From Auanema rhodensis (Eukaryota; Nematoda; Chromadorea; Rhabditida; Rhabditidae), in the NCBI GenBank assembly GCA_964057225.1, contig OZ059896.1, positions 248,001 to 312,000 of the forward strand: 64,000 bases of DNA. The letters are read 5' to 3'. This document shows positions 52,976-64,000 of the stretch, in pieces (position 1 is the stretch's first letter; each line of letters begins with the position of its first letter). The notes under the pieces were generated by a model that was not told the DNA's origin, did no database searches, and saw nothing but the letters and a program-made list of their open reading frames with translations. The position numbers were made by a program, and so were the translations under genes.

Positions 52976-55439
52976 CATAAATTTAAGTTCACGTAAATTT
53001 CAAAGTCATGGTTACCATGAACTAATATCAATAAAAATTTGTTTTTAGACTAATATGGACATGGGGAATCTAATTTTGAAAACCGCATCTCTTTATCTTT
53101 CACGTGAAGCGAGTTACATACCAAGTGCACATCACGTGTACATTTAATTAGCATAAATTAAAGTTCACGTAAATTTCAAAGTCATGGTTACCATGAACTA
53201 ATATCAATAAAAATTTGTTTTTAGACTAATATGGACATGGGGAATCTAATTTTGAAAACCGCATCTCTTTATCTTTCACGTGAAGCGAGTTACATACCAA
53301 GTGCACATCACGTGTACATTTAATTAGCATAAATTAAAGTTCACGTAAATTTCAAAGTCATGGTTACCATGAAGCAATATCAATAAAAATTTGTTTTTAG
53401 ACTAATATGGACATGGGGAATCTAATTTTGAAAACCGCATCTCTTTATCTTTCACGTGAAGCGAGTTACATACCAAGTGCACATCACGTGTACATTTAAT
53501 TAGCATAAATTAAAGTTCACGTAAATTTCAAAGTCATGGTTACCATGAACCAATATCAATAAAAATTTGTTTTTAGACTAATATGGACATGGGGAATCTA
53601 ATTTTGAAAACCGCATCTCTTTATCTTTCACGTGAAGCGAGTTACATACCAAGTGCACATCACGTGTACATTTAATTAGCATAAATTAAAGTTCACGTAA
53701 ATTTCAAAGTCATGGTTACCATGAACCAATATCAATGAAAATTTGTTTTTAGACTAATATGGACATGGGGAATCTAATTTTGAAAACCGCATCTCTTTAT
53801 CTTTCACGTGAAGCGAGTTACATACCAAGTGCACATCACGTGTACATTTAATTAGCATAAATTAAAGTTCACGTAAATTTCAAAGTCATGGTTACCATGC
53901 ACCAATATCAATAAAAATTTGTTTTTAGACTAATATGGACATGGGGAATCTAATTTTGAAAACCGCATCTCTTTATCTTTCACGTGAAGCGAGTTACATA
54001 CCAAGTGCACATCACGTGTACATTTAATTAGCATAAATTAAAGTTCACGTAAATTTCAAAGTCATGGTTACCATGAACCAATATCAATAAAAATTTGTTT
54101 TTAGACTAATATGGACATGGGGAATCTAATTTTGAAAACCGCATCTCTTTATCTTTCACGTGAAGCGAGTTCCATACCAAGTGCACATCACGTGTACATT
54201 TAATTAGCATAAATTAAAGTTCACGTAAATTTCAAAGTTATGGTTACCATGCACCAATATCAATAAAAATTTGTTTTTAGACTAATATGGACATGGGGAA
54301 TCTAATTTTGAAAACCGCATCTCTTTATCTTTCACGTGAAGCGAGTTACATACCAAGTGCACATCACGTGTACATTTAATTAGCATAAATTAAAGTTCAC
54401 GTAAATTTCAAAGTCATGGTTACCATGAACCAATATCAATAAAAATTTGTTTTTAGACTAATATGGACATGGGGAATCTAATTTTGAAAACCGCATCTCT
54501 TTATCTTTCGCGTGAAGCGAGTTACATACCAAGTGCACATCACGTGTACATTTAATTAGCATAAATTAAAGTTCACGTAAATTTCAAAGTCATGGTTACC
54601 ATGAACCAATATCAATAAAAATTTGTTTTTAGACTAATATGGACATGGGGAATCTAATTTGGAAAACCGCATCTCTTTATCTTTCACGTGAAGCGAGTTA
54701 CATACCAAGTGCACATCACGTGTACATTTAATTAGCATAAATTAAAGTTCACGTAAATTTCAAAGTCATGGTTACCATGAACCAATATCAATAAAAATTT
54801 GTTTTTAGACTAATATGGACATGGGGAATCTAATTTTGAAAACCGCATCTCTTTATCTTCCACGTGAAGCGAGTTACATACCAAGTGCACATCACGTGTA
54901 CATTTAATTAGCATAAATTAAAGTTCACGTAAATTTCAAAGTCATGGTTACCATGAACCAATATCAATTAAAATTTGTTTTTAGACTAATATGGACATGG
55001 GGAATCTAATTTTGAAAACCGCATCTCTTTATCTTTCACGTGAAGCGAGTTACATACCAAGTGCACATCACGTGTACATTTAATTAGCATAAATTAAAGT
55101 TCACTTAAATTTCAAAGTCATGGTTACCATGCACCAATATCAATAAAAATTTGTTTTTAGACTAATATGGACATGGGGAATCTAATTTTGAAAACCGCAT
55201 CTCTTTATCTTTCACGTGAAGCGAGTTACATACCAAGTGCACATCACGTGTACATTTAATTAGCATAAATTAAAGTTCACGTAAATTTCAAAGTCATGGT
55301 TACCATGAACCAATATCAATAAAAATTTGTTTTTAGACTAATATGGACATGGGGAATCTAATTTTGAAAACCGCATCTCTTTATCTTTCACGTGAAGCGA
55401 GTTACATACCAAGTGCACATCACGTGTACATTTAATTAG

Positions 55440-56495
55440 CATAAATTAAAGTTCACGTAAAATTCAAAGTCATGGTTACCATGCACCAATATCAATAAAA
55501 ATTTGTTTTTAGACTAATATGGACATGGGGAATCTAATTTTGAAAACCGCATCTCTTTATCTTTCACGTGAAGCGAGTTACATACCAAGTGCACATCACG
55601 TGTACATTCAATTAGCATAAATTAAAGTTCACGTAAATTTCAAAGTCATGGTTACCATGCACCAATATCAATAAAAATTTGTTTTTAGACTAATATGGAC
55701 ATGGGGAATCTAATTTTGAAAACCGCATCTCTTTATCTTTCACGTGAAGCGAGTTACATACCAAGTGCACATCACGTGTACATTTAATTAGCATAAATTA
55801 AAGTTCACGTAAATTTCAAAGTCATGGTTACCATGAAGCAATATCAATAAAAATTTGTTTTTAGACTAATATGGACATGAAGAATCTAATTTTGAAAACC
55901 GCATCTCTTTATCTTTCACGTGAAGCGAGTTACATACCAAGTGCACATCACGTGTACATTTAATTAGCATAAATTAAAGTTCACGTAAATTTCAAAGTCA
56001 TGGTTACCATGAAGCAATATCAATAAAAATTTGTTTTTAGACTAATATGGACATGGGGAATCTAATTTTGAAAACCGCATCTCTTTATCTTTCACGTGAA
56101 GCGAGTTACATACCAAGTGCACATCACGTGTACATTCAATTAGCATAAATTAAAGTTCACGTAAATTTCAAAGTCATGGTTACCATGCACCAATATCAAT
56201 AAAAATTTGTTTTTAGACTAATATGGACATGGGGAATCTAATTTTGAAAACCGCATCTCTTTATCTTTCACGTGAAGCGAGTTACATACCAAGTGCACAT
56301 CACGTGTACATTTAATTAGCATAAATTAAAGTTCACGTAAATTTCAAAGTCATGGTTACCATGAAGCAATATCAATAAAAATTTGTTTTTAGACTAATAT
56401 GGACATGAAGAATCTAATTTTGAAAACCGCATCTCTTTATCTTTCACGTGAAGCGAGTTACATACCAAGTGCACATCACGTGTACATTTAATTAG
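55440..56495 (+). repeat. Three-monomer tandem duplication with attCaatt and catgAagaa marks
   Basis: 55440-55967 is C with aaaAttc ending attCaatt, C, A with catgAagaa. 55968-56495 is A ending attCaatt, C, A with catgAagaa. The attCaatt marks (55609, 56137) and catgAagaa marks are 528 bp apart. Elsewhere the attCaatt monomer is A type (16896, 38720), so the first monomer here is probably a chimera of an aaaAttc left part and an attCaatt right part. The stretch 54384-55439 before it has several private changes (tcGcg, ttGgaaaa, cacTtaa). Confidence 0.85.
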
Positions 56496-57199
56496 CATAA
56501 ATTAAAGTTCACGTAAATTTCAAAGTCATGGTTACCATGAACCAATATCAATAAAAATTTGTTTTTAGACTAATATGGACATGGGGAATCTAATTTTGAA
56601 AACCGCATCTCTTTATCTTTCACGTGAAGCGAGTTACATACCAAGTGCACATCACGTGTACATTTAATTAGCATAAATTAAAGTTCACGTAAATTTCAAA
56701 GTCATGGTTACCATGAACCAATATCAATAAAAATTTGTTTTTAGACTAATATGGACATGGGTAATCTATTTTTGAAAACCGCATCTCTTTATCTTTCACG
56801 TGAAGCGAGTTACATACCAAGTGCACATCACGTGTACATTTAATTAGCATAAATTAAAGTTCACGTAAATTTCAAAGTCATGGTTACCATGCACCAATAT
56901 CAATAAAAATTTGTTTTTAGACTAATATGGACATGGGGAATCTAATTTTGAAAACCGCATCTCTTTATCTTTCACGTGAAGCGAGTTACATACCAAGTGC
57001 ACATCACGTGTACATTTAATTAGCATAAATTAAAGTTCACGTAAATTTCAAAGTCATGGTTACCATGAACCAATATCAATAAAAATTTGTTTTTAGACTA
57101 ATATGGACATGGGGAATCTAATTTTGAAAACCGCATCTCTTTATCTTTCACGTGAAGCGAGTTACATACCAAGTGCACATCACGTGTACATTTAATTAG

Positions 57200-58959
57200 C
57201 ATAAATTAAAGTTCACGTAAATTTCAAAGTCATGGTTACCATGAGGCAATATCAATAAAAATTCGTTTTTAGACTAATATGGACATGGGGAATCTAATTT
57301 TGAAAACCGCATCTCTTTATCTTTCACGTGAAGCGAGTTACATACCAAGTGCACATCATGTGTACATTTAATTAGCATAAATTAAAGTTCACGTAAATTT
57401 CAAAGTCATGGTTACCATGCACCAATATCAATAAAAATTTGTTTTTAGACTAATATGGACATGGGGAATCTAATTTTGAAAACCGCATCTCTTTATCTTT
57501 CACGTGAAGCGAGTTACATACCAAGTGCACATCACGTGTACATTTAATTAGCATAAATTAAAGTTCACGTAAATTTCAAAGTCATGGTTACCATGCACCA
57601 ATATCAATAAAAATTTGTTTTTAGACTAATATGGACATGGGGAATCTAATTTTGAAAACCGCATCTCTTTATCTTTCACGTGAAGCGAGTTACATACCAA
57701 GTGCACATCACGTGTACATTTAATTAGCATAAATTAAAGTTCACGTAAATTTCAAAGTCATGGTTACCATGCACCAATATCAATAAAAATTTGTTTTTAG
57801 ACTAATATGGACATGGGGAATCTAATTTTGAAAACCGCATCTCTTTATCTTTCACGTGAAGCGAGTTACATACCAAGTGCACATCACGTGTACATTTAAT
57901 TAGCATAAATTAAAGTTCACGTAAATTTCAAAGTCATGGTTACCATGAACCAATATCAATAAAAATTTGTTTTTAGACTAATATGGACATGGGGAATCTA
58001 ATTTTGAAAACCGCATCTCTTTATCTTTCACGTGAAGCGAGTTACATACCAAGTGCACATCACGTGTACATTTAATTAGCATAAATTAAAGTTCACGTAA
58101 ATTTCAAAGTCATGGTTACCATGCACCAATATCAATAAAAATTTGTATTTAGACTAATATGGACATGGGGAATCTAATTTTGAAAACCGCATCTCTTTAT
58201 CTTTCACGTGAAGCGAGTTACATACCAAGTGCACATCACGTGTACATTTAATTAGCATAAATTAAAGTTCACGTAAATTTCAAAGTCATGGTTACCATGC
58301 ACCAATATCAATAAAAATTTGTTTTTAGACTAATATGGACATGGGGAATCTAATTTTGAAAACCGCATCTCTTTATCTTTCACGTGAAGCGAGTTACATA
58401 CCAAGTGCACATCACGTGTACATTTAATTAGCATAAATTAAAGTTCACGTAAATTTCAAAGTCATGGTTACCATGAACCAATATCAATAAAAATTTGTAT
58501 TTAGACTAATATGGACATGGGGAATCTAATTTTGAAAACCGCATCTCTTTATCTTTCACGTGAAGCGAGTTACATACCAAGTGCACATCACGTGTACATT
58601 TAATTAGCATAAATTAAAGTTCACGTAAATTTCAAAGTCATGGTTACCATGAACCAATATCAATAAAAATTTGTTTTTAGACTAATATGGACATGGGGAA
58701 TCTAATTTTGAAAACCGCATCTCTTTATCTTTCACGTGAAGCGAGTTACATACCAAGTGCACATCACGTGTACATTTAATTAGCATAAATTAAAGTTCAC
58801 GTAAATTTCAAAGTCATGGTTACCATGCACCAATATCAATAAAAATTTGTATTTAGACTAATATGGACATGGGGAATCTAATTTTGAAAACCGCATCTCT
58901 TTATCTTTCACGTGAAGCGAGTTACATACCAAGTGCACATCACGTGTACATTTAATTAG
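57200..58959 (+). repeat. E-type monomer followed by a non-standard C-rich run
   Basis: This E monomer (57200-57375) is followed by C, C, C, B, C gtAttt, C, B gtAttt, B, C gtAttt instead of the usual A, B, A, catGaatt C, so a block junction lies at its right edge. The B monomer at 58432-58607 carries gtAttt (58499). It is one of only two non-C monomers with that change that I saw, and a probable gene-conversion or crossover product. Confidence 0.75.
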
Positions 58960-60719
58960 CATAAATTAAAGTTCACGTAAATTTCAAAGTCATGGTTACC
59001 ATGCACCAATATCAATAAAAATTTGTTTTTAGACTAATATGGACATGGGGAATCTAATTTTGAAAACCGCATCTCTTTATCTTTCACGTGAAGCGAGTTA
59101 CATACCAAGTGCACATCACGTGTACATTTAATTAGCATAAATTAAAGTTCACGTAAATTTCAAAGTCATGGTTACCATGAACCAATATCAATAAAAATTT
59201 GTTTTTAGACTAATATGGACATGGGGAATCTAATTTTGAAAACCGCATCTCTTTATCTTTCACGTGAAGCGAGTTACATACCAAGTGCACATCACGTGTA
59301 CATTTAATTAGCATAAATTAAAGTTCACGTAAATTTCAAAGTCATGGTTACCATGAACCAATATCAATAAAAATTTGTTTTTAGACTAATATGGACATGG
59401 GGAATCTAATTTTGAAAACCGCATCTCTTTATCTTTCACGTGAAGCGAGTTACATACCAAGTGCACATCACGTGTACATTTAATTAGCATAAATTAAAGT
59501 TCACGTAAATTTCAAAGTCATGGTTACCATGAACCAAAATCAATAAAAATTTGTTTTTAGACTAATATGGACATGGGGAATCTAATTTTGAAAACCGCAT
59601 CTCTTTATCTTTCACGTGAAGCGAGTTACATACCAAGTGCACATCACGTGTACATTTAATTAGCATAAATTAAAGTTCACGTAAATTTCAAAGTCATGGT
59701 TACCATGAACCAATATCAATAAAAATTTGTTTTTAGACTAATATGGACATGGGGAATCTAATTTTGAAAACCGCATCTCTTTATCTTTCACGTGAAGCGA
59801 GTTACATACCAAGTGCACATCACGTGTACATTTAATTAGCATAAATTAAAGTTCACGTAAATTTCAAAGTCATGGTTACCATGCACCAATATCAATAAAA
59901 ATTTGTTTTTAGACTAATATGGACATGGGGAATCTAATTTTGAAAACCGCATCTCTTTATCTTTCACGTGAAGCGAGTTACATACCAAGTGCACATCACG
60001 TGTACATTTAATTAGCATAAATTAAAGTTCACGTAAATTTCAAAGTCATGGTTACCATGAACCAATATCAATAAAAATTTGTTTTTAGACTAATATGGAC
60101 ATGGGGAATCTAATTTTGAAAACCGCATCTCTTTATCTTTCACGTGAAGCGAGTTACATACCAAGTGCACATCACGTGTACATTTAATTAGCATAAATTA
60201 AAGTTCACGTAAATTTCAAAGTCATGGTTACCATGAACCAATATCAATAAAAATTTGTTTTTAGACTAATATGGACATGGGGAATCTAATTTTGAAAACC
60301 GCATCTCTTTATCTTTCACGTGAAGCGAGTTACATACCAAGTGCACATCACGTGTACATTTAATTAGCATAAATTAAAGTTCACGTAAATTTCAAAGTCA
60401 TGGTTACCATGAACCAAAATCAATAAAAATTTGTTTTTAGACTAATATGGACATGGGGAATCTAATTTTGAAAACCGCATCTCTTTATCTTTCACGTGAA
60501 GCGAGTTACATACCAAGTGCACATCACGTGTACATTTAATTAGCATAAATTAAAGTTCACGTAAATTTCAAAGTCATGGTTACCATGAGGCAATATCAAT
60601 AAAAATTCGTTTTTAGACTAATATGGACATGGGGAATCTAATTTTGAAAACCGCATCTCTTTATCTTTCACGTGAAGCGAGTTACATACCAAGTGCACAT
60701 CATGTGTACATTTAATTAG
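58960..60719 (+). repeat. Five-monomer near-tandem duplication with ccaaaatc mark
   Basis: 58960-59839 is C, B, B, B with ccaAaatc, B. 59840-60719 is C, B, B, B with ccaAaatc, E. The private ccaAaatc change occurs at 59531-59540 and 60411-60420, 880 bp apart, and nowhere else that I saw. The fifth members differ (B versus E), marking the junction. Confidence 0.87.
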
Positions 60720-62127
60720 CATAAATTAAAGTTCACGTAAATTTCAAAGTCATGGTTACCAAGAAGCAATATCAATAAAAATTTGTTTTTAGACTAATAT
60801 GGACATGGGGAATCTAATTTTGAAAACCGCATCTCTTTATCTTTCACGTGAAGCGAGTTACATACCAAGTGCACATCACGTGTACATTTAATTAGCATAA
60901 ATTAAAGTTCACGTAAATTTCAAAGTCATGGTTACCATGAACCAATATCAATAAAAATTTGTTTTTAGACTAATATGGACATGGGGAATCTAATTTTGAA
61001 AACCGCATCTCTTTATCTTTCACGTGAAGCGAGTTACATACCAAGTGCACATCACGTGTACATTTAATTAGCATAAATTAAAGTTCACGTAAATTTCAAA
61101 GTCATGGTTACCATGAAGCAATATCAATAAAAATTTGTTTTTAGACTAATATGGACATGGGGAATCTAATTTTGAAAACCGCATCTCTTTATCTTTCACG
61201 TGAAGCGAGTTACATACCAAGTGCACATCACGTGTACATTTAATTAGCATGAATTAAAGTTCACGTAAATTTCAAAGTCATGGTTACCATGCACCAATAT
61301 CAATAAAAATTTGTTTTTAGACTAATATGGACATGGGGAATCTAATTTTGAAAACCGCATCTCTTTATCTTTCACGTGAAGCGAGTTACATACCAAGTGC
61401 ACATCACGTGTACATTTAATTAGCATAAATTAAAGTTCACGTAAATTTCAAAGTCATGGTTACCATGCACCAATATCAATAAAAATTTGTTTTTAGACTA
61501 ATATGGACATGGGGAATCTAATTTTGAAAACCGCATCTCTTTATCTTTCACGTGAAGCGAGTTTCATACCAAGTGCACATCACGTGTACATTTAATTAGC
61601 ATAAATTAAAGTTCACGTAAATTTCAAAGTCATGGTTACCATGAACCAATATCAATAAAAATTTGTTTTTAGACTAATATGGACATGGGGAATCTAATTT
61701 TGAAAACCGCATCTCTTTATCTTTCACGTGAAGCGAGTTACATACCAAGTGCACATCACGTGTACATTTAATTAGCATAAATTAAAGTTCACGTAAATTT
61801 CAAAGTCATGGTTACCATGCACCAATATCAATAAAAATTTGTATTTAGACTAATATGGACATGGGGAATCTAATTTTGAAAACCGCATCTCTTTATCTTT
61901 CACGTGAAGCGAGTTACATACCAAGTGCACATCACGTGTACATTTAATTAGCATAAATTAAAGTTCACGTAAATTTCAAAGTCATGGTTACCATGCACCA
62001 ATATCAATAAAAATTTGTTTTTAGACTAATATGGACATGGGGAATCTAATTTTGAAAACCGCATCTCTTTATCTTTCACGTGAAGCGAGTTACATACCAA
62101 GTGCACATCACGAGTACATTTAATTAG
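60016..62127 (+). repeat. E-type block, 12 monomers, copy 3
   Basis: B, B, B, E (60544), A with a private accaAgaa near 60761, B, A, catGaatt C (61248), C gagttTcata (61424), B, C gtAttt (61776), C. It matches 25168-27279 and 45408-47519. The copy diverges after that: C, C, B, C, B, C and C follow to 63183. A cacgAgtac change near 62113 breaks the CACGTG core in the last monomer. Confidence 0.88.
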
Positions 62128-63311
62128 CATAAATTAAAGTTCACGTAAATTTCAAAGTCATGGTTACCATGCACCAATATCAATAAAAATTTGTTTTTAG
62201 ACTAATATGGACATGGGGAATCTAATTTTGAAAACCGCATCTCTTTATCTTTCACGTGAAGCGAGTTACATACCAAGTGCACATCACGTGTACATTTAAT
62301 TAGCATAAATTAAAGTTCACGTAAATTTCAAAGTCATGGTTACCATGCACCAATATCAATAAAAATTTGTTTTTAGACTAATATGGACATGGGGAATCTA
62401 ATTTTGAAAACCGCATCTCTTTATCTTTCACGTGAAGCGAGTTACATACCAAGTGCACATCACGTGTACATTTAATTAGCATAAATTAAAGTTCACGTAA
62501 ATTTCAAAGTCATGGTTACCATGAACCAATATCAATAAAAATTTGTTTTTAGACTAATATGGACATGGGGAATCTAATTTTGAAAACCGCATCTCTTTAT
62601 CTTTCACGTGAAGCGAGTTACATACCAAGTGCACATCACGTGTACATTTAATTAGCATAAATTAAAGTTCACGTAAATTTCAAAGTCATGGTTACCATGC
62701 ACCAATATCAATAAAAATTTGTTTTTAGACTAATATGGACATGGGGAATCTAATTTTGAAAACCGCATCTCTTTATCTTTCACGTGAAGCGAGTTACATA
62801 CCAAGTGCACATCACGTGTACATTTAATTAGCATAAATTAAAGTTCACGTAAATTTCAAAGTCATGGTTACCATGAACCAATATCAATAAAAATTTGTTT
62901 TTAGACTAATATGGACATGGGGAATCTAATTTTGAAAACCGCATCTCTTTATCTTTCACGTGAAGCGAGTTACATACCAAGTGCACATCACGTGTACATT
63001 TAATTAGCATAAATTAAAGTTCACGTAAATTTCAAAGTCATGGTTACCATGCACCAATATCAATAAAAATTTGTTTTTAGACTAATATGGACATGGGGAA
63101 TCTAATTTTGAAAACCGCATCTCTTTATCTTTCACGTGAAGCGAGTTACATACCAAGTGCACATCACGTGTACATTTAATTAGCATAAATTAAAGTTCAC
63201 GTAAATTTCAAAGTCATGGTTACCATGCACCAATATCAATAAAAATTTGTTTTTAGACTAATATGGACATGGGGAATCTAATTTTGAAAACCGCATCTCT
63301 TCATCTTTCAC

Positions 63312-63353
63312 GTGAAGCGAGTTACATACCAAGTGAAGCGAGTTACATACCAA
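63312..63353 (+). repeat. 21-bp tandem duplication inside monomer 360 (63184-63380, 197 bp)
   Basis: The 21 bases beginning gtgaagcgag at 63312 are repeated at once from 63333, lengthening the monomer to 197 bp. The segment is flanked by GTG on both sides (gtg at 63312-63314 and at 63354-63356), so slippage or end joining at a 3-bp microhomology explains it. This is the only insertion in the window and the only event not in multiples of the monomer, apart from the deletion near 1655. The same monomer has ctcttCatc near 63302. The next has catgcGcc and acaAacc. Confidence 0.93.
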
Positions 63354-63908
63354 GTGCACATCACGTGTACATTTAATTAGCATAAATTAAAGTTCACGTA
63401 AATTTCAAAGTCATGGTTACCATGCGCCAATATCAATAAAAATTTGTTTTTAGACTAATATGGACATGGGGAATCTAATTTTGAAAACCGCATCTCTTTA
63501 TCTTTCACGTGAAGCGAGTTACAAACCAAGTGCACATCACGTGTACATTTAATTAGCATAAATTAAAGTTCACGTAAATTTCAAAGTCATGGTTACCATG
63601 AACCAATATCAATAAAAATTTGTTTTTAGACTAATATGGACATGGGGAATCTAATTTTGAAAACCGCATCTCTTTATCTTTCACGTGAAGCGAGTTACAT
63701 ACCAAGTGCACATCACGTGTACATTTAATTAGCATAAATTAAAGTTCACGTAAATTTCAAAGTCATGGTTACCATGAACCAATATCAATAAAAATTTGTT
63801 TTTAGACTAATATGGACATGGGGAATCTAATTTTGAAAACCGCATCTCTTTATCTTTCACGTGAAGCGAGTTACATACCAAGTGCACATCACGTGTACAT
63901 TTAATTAG

Positions 63909-64000
63909 CATAAATTAAAGTTCACGTAAATTTCAAAGTCATGGTTACCATGCACCAATATCAATAAAAATTTGTTTTTAGACTAATATGGACATGGGGA
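63909..64000 (+). repeat. Partial last monomer, 92 bp, cut by the window end
   Basis: C-type monomer from position 1 to 92. It matches the consensus up to the window edge, so the array clearly continues beyond base 64000. Confidence 0.97.

Larger units (their letters stand above)
1..64000 (+). repeat. 176-bp satellite DNA array, 363.5 monomers, all head to tail
   Basis: The whole window is one tandem repeat. Monomer starts (the c of cataaattaaag) are at 1, 177, 353 and 529. They stay exactly 176 bp apart except for a one-base deletion in monomer 10 and a 21-bp duplication in monomer 360; the last start is 63909. All copies point the same way. Sequence divergence between monomers is a few bases at most. 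Consensus G+C is about 32%. No unique sequence, transposable element or gene interrupts it. Reading frames are closed: TAA occurs at monomer positions 3, 8 and 19, which covers all three forward frames, and TTA/TCA/CTA triplets close the reverse frames. The length matches a nucleosome plus linker, so centromeric or pericentromeric heterochromatin in a eukaryote is the likeliest role (inference). I do not recognise the family. The array continues past both window ends. Confidence 0.99.

Noticed and set aside
1-64000. Protein-coding genes or long open reading frames
   Set aside because: TAA at monomer positions 3, 8 and 19 closes all forward frames, and TTA, TCA and CTA triplets close the reverse frames. 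No frame stays open for much more than one monomer.
1-64000. CRISPR array or bacterial intergenic repeat
   Set aside because: There are no repeat-spacer alternations. The whole 176 bp is repeated with near identity, and there are no flanking genes.
1-64000. Human alpha satellite (171 bp) or Arabidopsis/Brassica centromere repeats (about 176-180 bp)
   Set aside because: Length is similar but I see no shared motifs with those families as I remember them. A database search would be needed to name the family.
1-64000. 5S rDNA cluster or tRNA array of similar unit size
   Set aside because: No internal A, C or B box promoter elements, no structured RNA and no T-run terminator after a conserved block. 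The unit is only 32% G+C.

Overview
The whole 64 kb window is one uninterrupted, head-to-tail satellite DNA array. The repeat unit is 176 bp and about 32% G+C (56 of 176 bases in the consensus I read). Counting from base 1, where a monomer happens to begin, there are 363 complete monomers and a 92-bp piece of the 364th. I saw only two length changes that alter the register: one deleted base in the tenth monomer (near 1655) and one 21-bp tandem duplication near 63312-63353. Between them the 176-bp phase holds for more than 61 kb. I see no protein-coding gene, RNA gene, transposon, microsatellite tract, inversion or unique DNA. Stop codons fall in all three forward frames within the first 21 bases of each monomer, and all reverse frames are closed as well.

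The organism is almost certainly a eukaryote. A near-nucleosome-length, AT-rich monomer in a homogeneous array of at least 64 kb is the form taken by centromeric or other constitutive heterochromatin in plants and animals. I do not recognise the monomer and cannot name a clade. It does not look like the alpha-satellite or Arabidopsis/Brassica centromere repeats as I remember them, and it has no CENP-B box. It does carry several short dyad symmetries and three CACGT cores per monomer.

The information in the window lies in which sequence variants each monomer carries and in what order. For this report monomers are classed by the bases after the CATGGTTACCATG dyad: A type (catgAAGcaa), B type (catgAACcaa), C type (catgCACcaa), D type (catgAACTaa) and E type (catgAGGcaa plus two further changes). 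Other linked variants add finer labels.

Layout: 1-9855 is a distinct variant domain (private variants such as ggtCacc, gttttC, gtacaAtt, and mostly private actaGt) containing a nearly perfect 3.3-kb duplication at a 22-monomer offset. 9856-23407 is built from modules carrying ggCtacc, gAttacc, D-type and caatGaaa monomers, with duplications at 7, 10, 13, 20 and 27 monomers. 23408-29215 holds 7- and 6-monomer tandem duplications. 29216-34319 repeats an 8-9 monomer block with cacgtTaat and caatGaaa markers. 34320-45407 shows 18-23 monomer recurrences plus 7-monomer and single-monomer tandem duplications. 45408-57199 contains a long-range copy of the 25-kb block, a 12-monomer duplication and a 3-monomer duplication. 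57200-64000 contains a 5-monomer near-duplication, a third copy of the E-type block and the 21-bp duplication.

The array is therefore not one regular higher-order repeat. It is a nested mosaic of in-register segmental duplications from 1 to 22 monomers, plus homologies 20-35 kb apart. Several chimeric monomers place exchange points inside the repeat unit. Unequal crossover, gene conversion or break-induced replication acting on a homogenised satellite would explain this.
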